Below, one piece after another: positions 7,913 to 15,995 of a stretch of DNA of 64,000 nucleotides. The DNA comes from an uncultured Hyphomicrobiales bacterium (lineage in GTDB: Bacteria; Pseudomonadota; Alphaproteobacteria; Rhizobiales; Rhizobiaceae): the NCBI GenBank assembly GCA_943908365.1, contig CALTTH010000010.1, positions 11,693 through 75,692 on the forward strand. Direction: 5' to 3'. Below the pieces are notes generated by a model. The model saw only the letters and a program-made list of their open reading frames with translations, was not told the DNA's origin and did no database searches. Made by a program: the position numbers and the translations under genes. How positions within the stretch are numbered: the stretch's first letter is position 1; every line of letters starts with the position of its first letter.

Positions 7913-8107
7913 TTAGGCTGCGACATGCGGTAAAACAGCCTGTTGACGATATTGGCAATCAATCGGCCACATGCCGAGATCGCCAAGAACTTCAATTATG
8001 CGGGTGCGCAAATCGTCGGGCGCTGCCGGGTCGAAGGTCCGGGCGATAGTTTCAAGATCGGACACGGCGAGGTGGTATAGTTCTGAATTGATGTAACGGT
8101 CCTGCAC
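7913..8107 (-). CDS. Hypothetical protein, 64 aa, GTG start
   Basis: AGGAG lies 6 nt before the GTG at 8107, which is better placed than the ATG at 8143 that has no ribosome-binding site and lies 3 bp from an inverted repeat. The protein reads MQDRYINSELYHLAVSDLET at the start and contains DDLRTRIIEVLGDLGMWPID. It looks like a small all-helical protein. Not recognised. Confidence 0.5.
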   Translation of the reverse strand: MQDRYINSELYHLAVSDLETIARTFDPAAPDDLRTRIIEVLGDLGMWPIDCQYRQQAVLPHVAA

Positions 8108-8146
8108 GGAAATCTCCTGTTGCTTGCTGACGGCAACACACATGAT

Positions 8147-8159
8147 TCACGTAACGTGA
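8147..8159. promoter_or_regulatory. Palindrome upstream of the 64-aa gene, possible operator
   Basis: TCACGTAACGTGA is a perfect inverted repeat (6-bp arms, 1-bp centre) 40 bp before the GTG start. A second palindrome, AGTAAG-TG-CTTACT, lies at 8207-8220 in a very AT-rich stretch. Both fit operator sites for a small dimeric regulator; no protein is assigned. Confidence 0.35.
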
Positions 8160-8235
8160 TTTGGCAAGATAAAATCAGTTTAAGTATTTGAATTTAATTT
8201 TTATTCAGTAAGTGCTTACTTACTTTTTCGCAAAA

Positions 8236-8273
8236 AATACACCCCACGCAATGCTTTAAACGTGGGGTGTATT
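8236..8273 (-). terminator. Strong hairpin, probable Rho-independent terminator
   Basis: A 13-bp perfect stem (AATACACCCCACG with CGTGGGGTGTATT) around a 12-nt loop; on the minus strand it is followed by TTTTGCG with A/T-rich flanks. It would end transcription of the 178-aa gene upstream. Confidence 0.6.
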
Positions 8274-8279
8274 CTATGA

Positions 8280-8344
8280 CAGGGTGAAGTGTCAGCAAGC
8301 ACCCTGTAGGCCGGACGCAATGAATGGAAGCCGTTGCGTCCGGC
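8280..8344. other. Two further consecutive hairpins, possible structured RNA
   Basis: CAGGGTG/CACCCTG (8280-8286 and 8300-8306) and GCCGGACGCAA/TTGCGTCCGGC (8310-8320 and 8334-8344) follow the 8236-8273 hairpin at intervals of 6 and 3 bp. All three loops are 12-13 nt. Such a row is unusual for a simple terminator and might be a small RNA or a structured 3' UTR. Confidence 0.35.
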
Positions 8345-8438
8345 GTTCTCGTTTCTCTAAACCAACGGGCGAAAGTTCCCGGTGACTATTCGGTTATAGC
8401 AAGATGGCCTCGCGAATGCGTCGAAACGTCAAATTTTC

Positions 8439-8975
8439 TTAGGCCGCTATCTTTTCGGCAAGACGCCGCGTTTCGCGGGCCTTTTTTGCCGTCACCGATG
8501 CAGTGATCTTCCTACGCTTCTGAAGTTCAAAGACCGTGATGCCAAGGCTATCCGCCTCCGCTGCTTGTTTATCATCGAAAACCTTCTTACGTGCTGCGGC
8601 CTTCTGCCGAGCGTAGTAGTCGAACGAGCAGAACGTCGCTAAGCATAGCTGCCGATGATGCTCTTTGCGTGCTGCGGGCTCGAAACGGGACTCGCCGGGA
8701 TCGGGAAGGATACAACTATCCAAGGGAAGGCGCTGTTTGTTCTCGCGCTCCCAAAAGGCAATCGGTTCGATCATATCCCGGAACTTGAGCCCGCGAAGTT
8801 CATCGATAAATTCGAGAACCGCCGGAGAGGTTGACGAGTGTTGTGCCATCTTCTTCGCCATGTCGCGTTTTTCCTTCTCTTTGGCCCGCTGTTTCCTTTT
8901 GCGCGCATCGGCTTGTGTGGCCTTACGGGCCAGCTTTTGTTCAGGCGTCCAGCCCTCTAAATTCATCCTTTTCAT
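8439..8975 (-). CDS. Hypothetical basic, helical protein
   Basis: A 178-residue protein starting MKRMNLEGWTPEQKLARKA, very rich in Lys/Arg/Ala with a probable coiled coil over residues 10-45 and another basic helix at the C-terminus (TASVTAKKARETRRLAEKI). A short core contains FIDELRGLKFRDMIEPIAFW. GGAG is 10 nt before ATG 8975; further in-frame starts upstream lack one. Function unknown; nucleic-acid binding is plausible from composition only. Confidence 0.6.
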   Translation of the reverse strand: MKRMNLEGWTPEQKLARKATQADARKRKQRAKEKEKRDMAKKMAQHSSTSPAVLEFIDELRGLKFRDMIEPIAFWERENKQRLPLDSCILPDPGESRFEPAARKEHHRQLCLATFCSFDYYARQKAAARKKVFDDKQAAEADSLGITVFELQKRRKITASVTAKKARETRRLAEKIAA

Positions 8976-9471
8976 GCCGTGGTGTCTCCGTTGCTCGCCG
9001 CACAACGGGATTTATAGCGAGTTGCCGGAGCAACTGCTTCGAAAGTGCGGAAATCTTTGACGGTGACAGATTGAGCGGTCTAGATAAGCGTGACACGAGT
9101 AGCGTTCCACCTTCCGGGATCGTGACCTTAAGAGGCGTTCCGGGTGCCTACCCTTAAGCGTGACGAAATTTCCCGTTCGTAAATATATAGTAGTTATATT
9201 CTCTTTTAATAATAAGGATTAGTGGAACGGGGAAGTTTGTCACGCTTAGAGAGAATGGTTCCGGCAAGTAAACACACGTCCGGTCTAGAATCTTACCCAC
9301 CGATCTGAGAGGGTTCCGGCTAGTCGCTTCGCTCCCGGCGCGGAACAACCTCCGGTCGGACGGGGAAGGTTCCGCGTTTCCGGCATAGCGAGTCCCTGAG
9401 AGGCATTCAGGGGGCCGGGATGAGTAACGAAGCGTGCGGACGCGCAAAACGCGCCAGCGAGGCGCTCTGAG
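8976..9471. other. Gene-free stretch after the tail gene
   Basis: About 500 bp with no supported gene. It holds the iteron-like repeats at 9085-9248, an AT-rich core at about 9180-9223, and inverted repeats such as CCCTGA/TCAGGG near 9392-9410. In a complete tailed phage the remaining tail genes would follow the minor tail gene here, so this may be a deletion scar. Confidence 0.55.
9085..9248. repeat. Iteron-like repeats around an AT-rich core, candidate origin
   Basis: TAAGCGTGAC occurs at 9085-9094 and 9155-9164 on the plus strand and inverted at 9239-9248. Similarity extends beyond the 10-mer: copies one and three both continue to CGTTCCAC, copies two and three share TTCCC and GTTC. The second and third form a long imperfect inverted repeat flanking a ~45-bp AT-rich stretch. 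Such an arrangement is typical of replication origins or of multi-site operators. No initiator gene is visible. Confidence 0.45.
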
Positions 9472-9825
9472 TCAAACAGCGCTGGTAAAACTCTCCACAA
9501 GGCTTGCCGTAACAGTCCAGATGCCACCTTCCGTCCGATAGTCCCATTCCTTACACGTCCACTTGCGGGCGTGTGCTTCGCCGAACGGCTGGAAATAGAA
9601 GGGCTGGTTTCCGGCCATGCGATTGAAGAAGCCGGTGATATCCTGCATTTGTTCCAGCGTCAGGACGTTCCAAGCAAGCGAGACACTGCGCTTAATGTGG
9701 TTGATACCCTTCGGCGTGGACTGGCTATACCCGTCGCCGAAGTCGGATTCCCAAAGGCTCACGGTCGGCTTGTGTGACGTTCCCGGCGAGGGACCGACGG
9801 GCGGGGTGAAAGTAGGAATAGCCAT
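9472..9825 (-). CDS. Phage minor tail protein (lambda gpM-like)
   Basis: A 117-residue protein with WESDFGDGYSQSTPKGIN near residues 25-42 and FFNRMAGNQPFYFQPFGE near residues 65-82, the hallmark pattern of the phage minor tail family PF05939 (lambda M-like), which acts at the tail tip. Its ATG overlaps the tape-measure stop as TGATG. It is the last phage structural gene; the L, K, I and J-like genes that normally follow are absent. Confidence 0.85.
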   Translation of the reverse strand: MAIPTFTPPVGPSPGTSHKPTVSLWESDFGDGYSQSTPKGINHIKRSVSLAWNVLTLEQMQDITGFFNRMAGNQPFYFQPFGEAHARKWTCKEWDYRTEGGIWTVTASLVESFTSAV

Positions 9826-12494
9826 CAGCGGCTCCTCTGGTTCAAATAATTTCCGGGCCGCGTCTGCGCCCTGATCTGATCGGCGACAAGCCCCTTCAAC
9901 CGCTGTTCGACCTCCTTGCTTACCTTCCCGGCGAGGTCGGAATTCTGTTCCGGCGTTCCGCCGCTGGCATTCACGGTGACGTTCGTATTGATGTTGACGG
10001 GCGAAGTAAGCGCGCTCTTACTTTCACTTTTCAGGTGAGGCTTGCGGATAGCGGGCGCACTTCCAACATAGCCACCGTTCGCAAAACCACCGAGCGCGCC
10101 GCGGTGCATCGCTTCGAGGTTGCCGACGCCGATACGGCTTGTCGCCTTCTTCGACATGACGTATTCGCCGCGATGCACGACGCCTGCCGGTTCATACTTT
10201 CCACCGTCGCCGGTATAGCCACCGTCCGCGAAACCGAAGATCGAACCGAGCAAGCCCGTGCCAGCGCCGCCAAACAAACCGGCAAGCGGTCCCTTGCCGA
10301 GAAGGGCGGCTTGCAACGTCGCGTCGATGAGACTGTTCACGAGGTTCTGAAGCGCGCCGTTCAAGGTCTGCGTGCCTGTCAACAAACCGGACAGTGACGA
10401 CGTGAAGCTTTCGGCGAAATACTGCTGGGCGTTCTTCAGGCCATCCGCCGATGCGGCAACCTGTTTGTTGGTGCCGTCAAGCTGCTGGGTGAGCGTGATC
10501 TTCTCGCGGATCGCGGTAAGTTCCTGCGCGTCCAGAGTGATACCCGCCCGCTTCGCTTCCTGCTGAGCCTGATAGACCGCAAGCTCGACACGCTGCTGCG
10601 CTGCCGACATGCCGGAAATCGACTGTTCGAACCGTGCGAGGTCAAGACCTTCCTGCACCGACTGGTTCAGGCTCTTGAGGGCCGCGTCCTGCTGCTTGAT
10701 CAGGTCCGTCTTCGCCTTATCGCTATCGGTCGGTGCAAGGGGCTGGGCTGCGGTCGGCGTGCCATTGTAGGCGTTGCGAATGGTGCCATCATCGACACGC
10801 TTCAATCCGGTCCATTCCTGCCGAAGCGCTGAAGGATCGCTACCACGACGGCGAAGAAGCGCGCGCGCCAGTTCGTCCTGGGTGTCCTGATTGTAAAGGC
10901 GATCACCGGACAGGCCAAGTTCCTTCATAAGACCTTCGAGGGTCGCGCCCGTGATCTGGTAGCGGCCAAGCGCGGACGAGCCTTTACCGTCGCCATAGAG
11001 GGCGCGGTTTGCCGGATTGCCAAGCATCTGGCGCTGCAAGTCACGGACCTGATTGAGCGTCATGCCGGTGAGGTTCCGAGCGCCGCCCGTCCAACGTCCA
11101 TTATCAAGGGTGGCGTTGTAATCCCCGCCGCTTTCCACGCTGGCGATGAGGTCAAGAATATTGTCGTGCTTGCCGAAGCGGGCGATGCTCTTGGCACGGT
11201 TCGCGAGGTCCGTGGCGTTCATTACTTCGCCCATCGTCCGGGCATTTTGAACGGCCTTGTTATAGGCCGCATCGATGCCGTCGGTCATGGCGAGGCTGTC
11301 GAGTTCCGCCTTCAGGTCCGGCACAAGCTTCTTGAGTTCGATAAGTGCGGCCTTGAAGTTCGCGGTCGCCGTCACATTCCCGTTGAACGAGCTGGACAAG
11401 CTATTGCTTGCTACAGAGAGAGCCTTGAGCGCCTGCTTGAATTCTTCGCTGCCGCCCGTGACCTCATGAATCTGATCATCGATAGCGGACAAGGACGCGC
11501 GAAGCTGCCGAAGCTCTGCCTCTTTCAACACGTTGAACGGGTTTGCTTCCGTTTCGGCGATCTGCCGGAGAATGCGGGCGCGCTGTTCGTTGAGCCGTTC
11601 CAACCGCTTTTCCGGCGTATTGTTTGCAGCAATCTTGCGGTCGCCTTCTGCACGGGCTGCGGAAATCAGGCCACCCGGATCATTGATCGCACCGATAATC
11701 TTCGAGGCGACGTTGACGCCTTCGACTGCGGCCTGCTTTGCGTGAACCGTGAAGTTGCGCCACATGGTCGAAAACTCGCGGTCGATCTTCTTCGCGGACT
11801 CAATCTGTTCGTCGGTAAAGGTCGCGGCCTCGCTGCGCATCTTCTGAATTTCGGCGACGGACATGCCGAGAACCTTCGCCATCTGTTCAGCGCCGGTTCC
11901 GCCGAATACCTCGTCGAGGTCAAGCGTCTGCCCGGACTGCTGAAGCTTCTGAAGCCGCCCGATGATATCGTCCATAAAGCGCGAAGGCTCCTTCAAGAGC
12001 CGCGTCACGTCCGCGACCGAATAGCCAAGGTTCTTAAAAGCTGCTTCGGCACTACCCTTGCCGGTGCGGGAAAACTGCTCGCCGCGAATGTTCAATTCCT
12101 TGAGCGCGTCCGTCACTCCGTCGATGCTCATGCCGGTGCCGGTCGCAACATAGGACCACTGCTGCCATACCTTTGAAGATACGCCTGCCTTGCGGGCCTC
12201 GCGATCCACTTCGGCGATACTGTCTGCGATTTCCTTCAGCGCGATGGCTGCGCCACCAACGCCAGCGACTACCGCGCCGCCCTTCATGAGCGGGGCGAAC
12301 ATTCCTTCGAGCTTTTCACCGATGGACGCCGAAGCCCGGCCCATCGTGCGTTCCATGTTCTTCGCCGACTGCTGGGCGCGGCCTTCCATCTTCTTGAAGT
12401 TGTCGTTCGTCGTGTTGCGGGCGCGTGCCATATCCCGCTCATACTTCGTCATGCGGGCTTCGAGGCTCACGACAAGGCGCTGCGTGTCATCCAT
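9825..12494 (-). CDS. Tail tape measure protein with embedded muramidase-like domain
   Basis: An 889-residue tape measure. The start is at 12494 because AGGAA, overlapping the terminase TAG, is 8 nt before this ATG. Residues ~1-60 form a coiled coil (RMTKYERDMARARNTTNDNF); a glycine/alanine-rich hydrophobic stretch follows near residues 65-95. Around residues 445-560, LIASVESGGDYNATLDNG, LTGMTLNQVRDLQRQM and SSALGRYQITG are typical of a peptidoglycan-cleaving lysozyme-like domain carried by tails. The C-terminus has the FADGGYTGDGGKYEPAGVVH and RGEYVMSKKAT elements common to tape measures. Length implies a long flexible or contracted tail, yet no tail tube gene is seen. Confidence 0.9.
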   Translation of the reverse strand: MDDTQRLVVSLEARMTKYERDMARARNTTNDNFKKMEGRAQQSAKNMERTMGRASASIGEKLEGMFAPLMKGGAVVAGVGGAAIALKEIADSIAEVDREARKAGVSSKVWQQWSYVATGTGMSIDGVTDALKELNIRGEQFSRTGKGSAEAAFKNLGYSVADVTRLLKEPSRFMDDIIGRLQKLQQSGQTLDLDEVFGGTGAEQMAKVLGMSVAEIQKMRSEAATFTDEQIESAKKIDREFSTMWRNFTVHAKQAAVEGVNVASKIIGAINDPGGLISAARAEGDRKIAANNTPEKRLERLNEQRARILRQIAETEANPFNVLKEAELRQLRASLSAIDDQIHEVTGGSEEFKQALKALSVASNSLSSSFNGNVTATANFKAALIELKKLVPDLKAELDSLAMTDGIDAAYNKAVQNARTMGEVMNATDLANRAKSIARFGKHDNILDLIASVESGGDYNATLDNGRWTGGARNLTGMTLNQVRDLQRQMLGNPANRALYGDGKGSSALGRYQITGATLEGLMKELGLSGDRLYNQDTQDELARALLRRRGSDPSALRQEWTGLKRVDDGTIRNAYNGTPTAAQPLAPTDSDKAKTDLIKQQDAALKSLNQSVQEGLDLARFEQSISGMSAAQQRVELAVYQAQQEAKRAGITLDAQELTAIREKITLTQQLDGTNKQVAASADGLKNAQQYFAESFTSSLSGLLTGTQTLNGALQNLVNSLIDATLQAALLGKGPLAGLFGGAGTGLLGSIFGFADGGYTGDGGKYEPAGVVHRGEYVMSKKATSRIGVGNLEAMHRGALGGFANGGYVGSAPAIRKPHLKSESKSALTSPVNINTNVTVNASGGTPEQNSDLAGKVSKEVEQRLKGLVADQIRAQTRPGNYLNQRSR

Positions 12495-12505
12495 TTTTGC
12501 TGTTC

Positions 12506-14152
12506 CTATGCTGCTTCTTCCCACATGGCATCCATGCGGGCGGCGTATTCGTCGGGATCAAGTTCGTGAAGGGTCGGGCCGTTGTCGTTCGCTGCTGCCC
12601 GGAAGACGGACAGTGCCGAGGCAATCGCGCCGTCGATATGGTTGGAATGGCGGGTTCCCTTGTGCATCGTGGTCAATTCGCTGGCACTGGTCGCGCGCTT
12701 GACGACGACGCTTTCAAAGTGGTTGCGAAGAATCGGATGCGCGCCGTGCCGAATGCGGCGACCGTTCACAATGCGCTCAAGGTCGCAGATAGGGCCGTGC
12801 ATGTGCTTTGCCGTCTGCGGAAGCTGAAGCACGTTGATGCCGTGATCCATGAGCTTGCCCATGATCGGCCCGGCAAGCGATGGGTCAAAGACGACTTCCT
12901 TCACGTCGTAGGTGCCGCAAAGGTCGACTATCTTGTCGGCGATCACATCGGGTTCGATCACGGGGCCGTCGATAACGTTCAGAAGGCCGTCGTCTCGCCA
13001 CCGAAGATAAGGCACCTGCTCAACCTTGGCTTTATCTTCCAAGCCTTCAGACGGCAGATAGAACCACGGCTGAACAGAAATGCGGCCATCGTCGTGCCGG
13101 AACGCGGCCACGATTGCGGTCAGGTCGCCAGAACGGGACAAGTCCACGCCGAGCCAGCAAGGCAGGCCCTCAAGGTCGGCGAGGTCAAAGTTCGGATCGC
13201 GGCCCGCATCGTAAACGGCCATGTCGAACAACGGATCACGGGACGCGGCCTGCCACATATTGAGGTGGAACTGTTGGAATGCGAAACGTTCGGCAGGCCG
13301 GTGTTCGGCCTCGTGCGCCATGGTGCGCAAGCCGCCGAGGTCGGGGAAGCCATGCGCAAGGCCGGGGTTGACCTTGTGCCACACGGCTTCATCGCGCCAG
13401 TCGTCGCCGGGTTCGGCTTCGAAGATGATCGGCAGAAATGACGGGTCTTCAATCTCGCCGGTAGCCACCTTGCGGGCGTAGTCGTAAATCTCGAAGCCGA
13501 TATTTTCCTGTCCACGGCCTGCGGTGGTGGCGATAATCATGAGAGTGTCCGGAACTTTCGCCATGCCGGACTTGAGGGCTTCCCAAAGGTCGCGGCCCTT
13601 CCAAGCGTGGATTTCATCGACAAGCACAAAGCTGGGCGTCTTGCCGTGCTGGGCCGCGCCGTCGCTCGAAACGGCAAGCAATTCGGCCTTGTTGGCCTTA
13701 TAGAAAATCTTCTTAGCGCTGTTGTGGGCGTCGTAAATGCGGGTCGCGGCGACGATGCGGCGATCCTCACGCACGATATTCGCCGCTTCCTTGAAGCCGA
13801 TGCCAGCCTGTTCACGGTCGGAAGCCGCAAAGATCGCCTGTCCAGCCGGGCGGGCTTCCGGGCCGATAGTGTGAAGAAGCGCCCACGCTGCCGCGATGCT
13901 GGTCTTGCGGTTGCCACGGGGCAGCATGAGGAAGACAGTGCGGACAATACGGGAACCGTCCGCGTTGCGCGGGCCGTAAATCTGGCGCGTCATACGTTCC
14001 TGAAAGTCGAAAAGCTGAAACCGGCCCTTCGGTGCGGTGCTGGCCGGATGTTTGAGCCTTTGAATGAAATCGACGGCCTCCTGTCCATAACCGAACGGGT
14101 CGGCGATGGGTGAGGTGTCATAAATCCAGTGCGGGAATGCGCTCTTAGGCAT
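12506..14152 (-). CDS. Phage terminase large subunit
   Basis: A 548-residue TerL. The ATPase Walker A-like motif is LPRGNRKTS and the Walker B is SFVLVDEIHAW; the nuclease domain opens with LGVDLSRSGDLTAI and ends with HSNHIDGAIASALSVF, giving the acidic metal-binding residues. It would cut and translocate DNA into the capsid. The ATG at 14152 has AGGA about 9 nt upstream; an ATG at 14173 would add 7 residues. It overlaps TerS. Unusually, the pair stands downstream of the head connectors and immediately before the tape measure. Confidence 0.93.
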   Translation of the reverse strand: MPKSAFPHWIYDTSPIADPFGYGQEAVDFIQRLKHPASTAPKGRFQLFDFQERMTRQIYGPRNADGSRIVRTVFLMLPRGNRKTSIAAAWALLHTIGPEARPAGQAIFAASDREQAGIGFKEAANIVREDRRIVAATRIYDAHNSAKKIFYKANKAELLAVSSDGAAQHGKTPSFVLVDEIHAWKGRDLWEALKSGMAKVPDTLMIIATTAGRGQENIGFEIYDYARKVATGEIEDPSFLPIIFEAEPGDDWRDEAVWHKVNPGLAHGFPDLGGLRTMAHEAEHRPAERFAFQQFHLNMWQAASRDPLFDMAVYDAGRDPNFDLADLEGLPCWLGVDLSRSGDLTAIVAAFRHDDGRISVQPWFYLPSEGLEDKAKVEQVPYLRWRDDGLLNVIDGPVIEPDVIADKIVDLCGTYDVKEVVFDPSLAGPIMGKLMDHGINVLQLPQTAKHMHGPICDLERIVNGRRIRHGAHPILRNHFESVVVKRATSASELTTMHKGTRHSNHIDGAIASALSVFRAAANDNGPTLHELDPDEYAARMDAMWEEAA

Positions 14153-14552
14153 GGACGCGGTTCCTGCCGACACTCATAGGGCTGTCGTCGTCATCATCGC
14201 TATCGGCTGCACTTCCGACACGGGCGCGACTGGTCGGCGACAAGCCGTATTCGGCTGCAAGCTGCCGGGCAGTCTGCATCGCCCTGTTCTGCATACCGAA
14301 CAGGGTCTTGTCCAAGGTGCCAGACGTGCGGAACATGGCCTCAATCTCGCGGACACGGCCCACGGCGACGCAATAGTTTTCGATGCCGGTGAGGTCGGCG
14401 CGGGTGATAATTCGATCTTCGATCAAGCGCGGCATGATCCGCTTCCACTCTGCGCGCGCGTCATCCGTCATCCACTTAGGCGCGGTCGGTGCCTTCGTGA
14501 GCGGTGCGCGGTCAGGGGAAAGGGCAGGCTTCACGCCGCGAAGGTGGGTCAC
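14145..14552 (-). CDS. Phage terminase small subunit (P27 family)
   Basis: A 135-residue protein with the P27-type pattern: a flexible start, PKWMTDDARAEWKRIMPRL near residues 25-43, then TRADLTGIENYCVAVGRVRE and QTARQLAAEYGLSPTSRARV. An acidic run of aspartates lies near residue 118. TerS recognises the packaging site and loads TerL, which overlaps its end. Its own start overlaps the head-closure gene by ATGA. Confidence 0.88.
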   Translation of the reverse strand: MTHLRGVKPALSPDRAPLTKAPTAPKWMTDDARAEWKRIMPRLIEDRIITRADLTGIENYCVAVGRVREIEAMFRTSGTLDKTLFGMQNRAMQTARQLAAEYGLSPTSRARVGSAADSDDDDDSPMSVGRNRVHA

Positions 14553-14866
14553 TTCAGAGCCTCACCGCGAAGTTCGAGCGCATCGCGCCTGCCGAGTTCT
14601 TTGATTTCCTTGATGCCGTAAGCGGTGCGGTCGTAGGTCACGCGGTCGGCAGTCGTGATGCCAGGGCGATAACGGACACGAAAAATCAAGGTGCCGGTCT
14701 CTGCCTCGCCATAGCCGGTGAAAAACTCGCTTGCCGTCTGCTGGATAAGTTCGGCCCATACGGTCGCAATCGGCGTCCACGCCTTCACGACGCTGCCGGA
14801 CGGCTTCACGGTTTCCGTTTCCCGTTCGATGGTGATGCGGCGATCAAGGTTTCCGATGTTGAGCAT
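14549..14866 (-). CDS. Phage head closure (head-tail adaptor) protein
   Basis: A 105-residue protein with GNLDRRITIERETETVKPSG at the start and WAELIQQTASEFFTGYGEAE, RVRYRPGITTADRVTYD in the body, as in the SPP1 gp16-like head closure family (PF05521). It plugs the connector after packaging. TAATG overlap with the DUF3168 gene fixes the start at 14866 rather than 14878. Usually this gene precedes the gp10-like gene; here it follows. Confidence 0.87.
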   Translation of the reverse strand: MLNIGNLDRRITIERETETVKPSGSVVKAWTPIATVWAELIQQTASEFFTGYGEAETGTLIFRVRYRPGITTADRVTYDRTAYGIKEIKELGRRDALELRGEALK

Positions 14867-15282
14867 TAGACAATCCACCGAATGAGGGCTTCGACGGACA
14901 GGATTCCATGACCGTATTCAGGCTTCGGATCACGCGGGAACCGGGACGCCGTGACCTTGAAGTGGTCGCAATAGCCGCCTTCGATAGGCAGGTTCCGCTT
15001 GTCGAGTGCTGCGGTCACGATGCCTGCAATCTCCTTCGCCGCGTCCGGTCCCGCATCAAGGGTCCAAATATGAAGGTCCAGATAGACCCACGCCATGCGC
15101 TGGGCGGTGTAATCGTGGCCGTGCAAGGCGGTGTTGCCGTCAGACATGATGATGCACGGCGCCTTGTCGGGCCGCGTGCTGCCTGCCCGGATATGGTCTG
15201 CCGGAACGAGGTCGGTCACGTCCTGCTTACCGATGAGGCGGGCACGAATGGCCGTCTGAAGTGCAAGGGTCGGTTCAATCAT
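14866..15282 (-). CDS. DUF3168 tail completion (terminator) protein
   Basis: A 138-residue protein of the DUF3168 family: ALQTAIRARLIGKQDVTDLV at the start, then MSDGNTALHGHDYTAQRMAW and LDLHIWTLDAGPDAAKEIAG. Members sit at the end of the tail tube and join it to the head. It overlaps both neighbours by a few bases. Confidence 0.87.
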   Translation of the reverse strand: MIEPTLALQTAIRARLIGKQDVTDLVPADHIRAGSTRPDKAPCIIMSDGNTALHGHDYTAQRMAWVYLDLHIWTLDAGPDAAKEIAGIVTAALDKRNLPIEGGYCDHFKVTASRFPRDPKPEYGHGILSVEALIRWIV

Positions 15283-15703
15283 TCCATGCGTCTTTCACGG
15301 CCTTCTTCGCGGCGCGGTTGATGCGATTCTGAAGCCTCTTGCGGAGAAGCCGAAGGGCGGGCCAGAAAAAGGGCTGGGCTTCAGCTTCGGACGTGCCGTA
15401 TTCGACAAGGTGCGCGTAACGAACATCGCTGTTGCCAGCGGTCACGATCACTTCCGTTTCACCGGCAACGCGACTGCCGCCCGGCTGCGAATATGCGGGC
15501 GTGGCGTGGCCGGGCATGGTCACGGCGATACTGTCGATGAGCGCGCCCGTGTCGCGTGACGTTTCCGCTAGCGCCTTTTGATGGCGTGCAAGCTCTTCGC
15601 CGGACCTCTTCAAAGCCGGAAGCACGGCCTCACGCGGCGCGCGGGCGATCCGGTCGAAGGCTGCGAGGGTGTCGGCGAGGCCGTTATTGCTCTTATTCGC
15701 CAT
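15275..15703 (-). CDS. HK97 gp10-like neck protein
   Basis: A 142-residue protein matching HK97-gp10: a helical start (LADTLAAFDRIARAPREAVL), TSRDTGALIDSIAV and the conserved YAHLVEYGTSEAEAQPFFWP near residues 100-120, ending in a basic helix. It acts between head and tail. Overlaps the gp6-like gene by 11 bp and the DUF3168 gene by 8 bp. Confidence 0.88.
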   Translation of the reverse strand: MANKSNNGLADTLAAFDRIARAPREAVLPALKRSGEELARHQKALAETSRDTGALIDSIAVTMPGHATPAYSQPGGSRVAGETEVIVTAGNSDVRYAHLVEYGTSEAEAQPFFWPALRLLRKRLQNRINRAAKKAVKDAWND

Positions 15704-15995
15704 CGCCGAACCACCTTTCGCGGTAGGTGTCGAGGATCGCGGTCACGCCCTGCGGTGCCATATCGACGGAAATGCCGTAGGTTGCGAGGCTGCGCACCTC
15801 GAAATAGAAGGCCACGAGCTTCAGAATGGCGAGTTTCACGTCTGCCGGAACGGGGGCAAAATCGGCAATCGGATGGCCGATGTAATTTCCGGCCCACGTT
15901 TCTGCGGCGTCCAGATAAAGGGAAATAAGCTCATCTTCGGCGGTTCCGTCCACCTTCATATGAGCCTTGGCGAGGTCGAGGCTAAGAGCCGTCAT
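15693..15995 (-). CDS. Phage head-tail connector (gp6-like)
   Basis: A 100-residue helical protein with LDLAKAHMKVDGTAEDELIS and YLDAAETWAGNYIGHPI, the pattern of gp6-type connector proteins (PF05135) that form a ring below the portal. ATGA overlap with the triple-repeat gene upstream. Confidence 0.88.
   Translation of the reverse strand: MTALSLDLAKAHMKVDGTAEDELISLYLDAAETWAGNYIGHPIADFAPVPADVKLAILKLVAFYFEVRSLATYGISVDMAPQGVTAILDTYRERWFGDGE

Noticed and set aside
9154..9447. 97-codon minus frame in the gene-free region
   Set aside because: Overlaps the iteron-like repeats, has no ribosome-binding site and no recognisable content.
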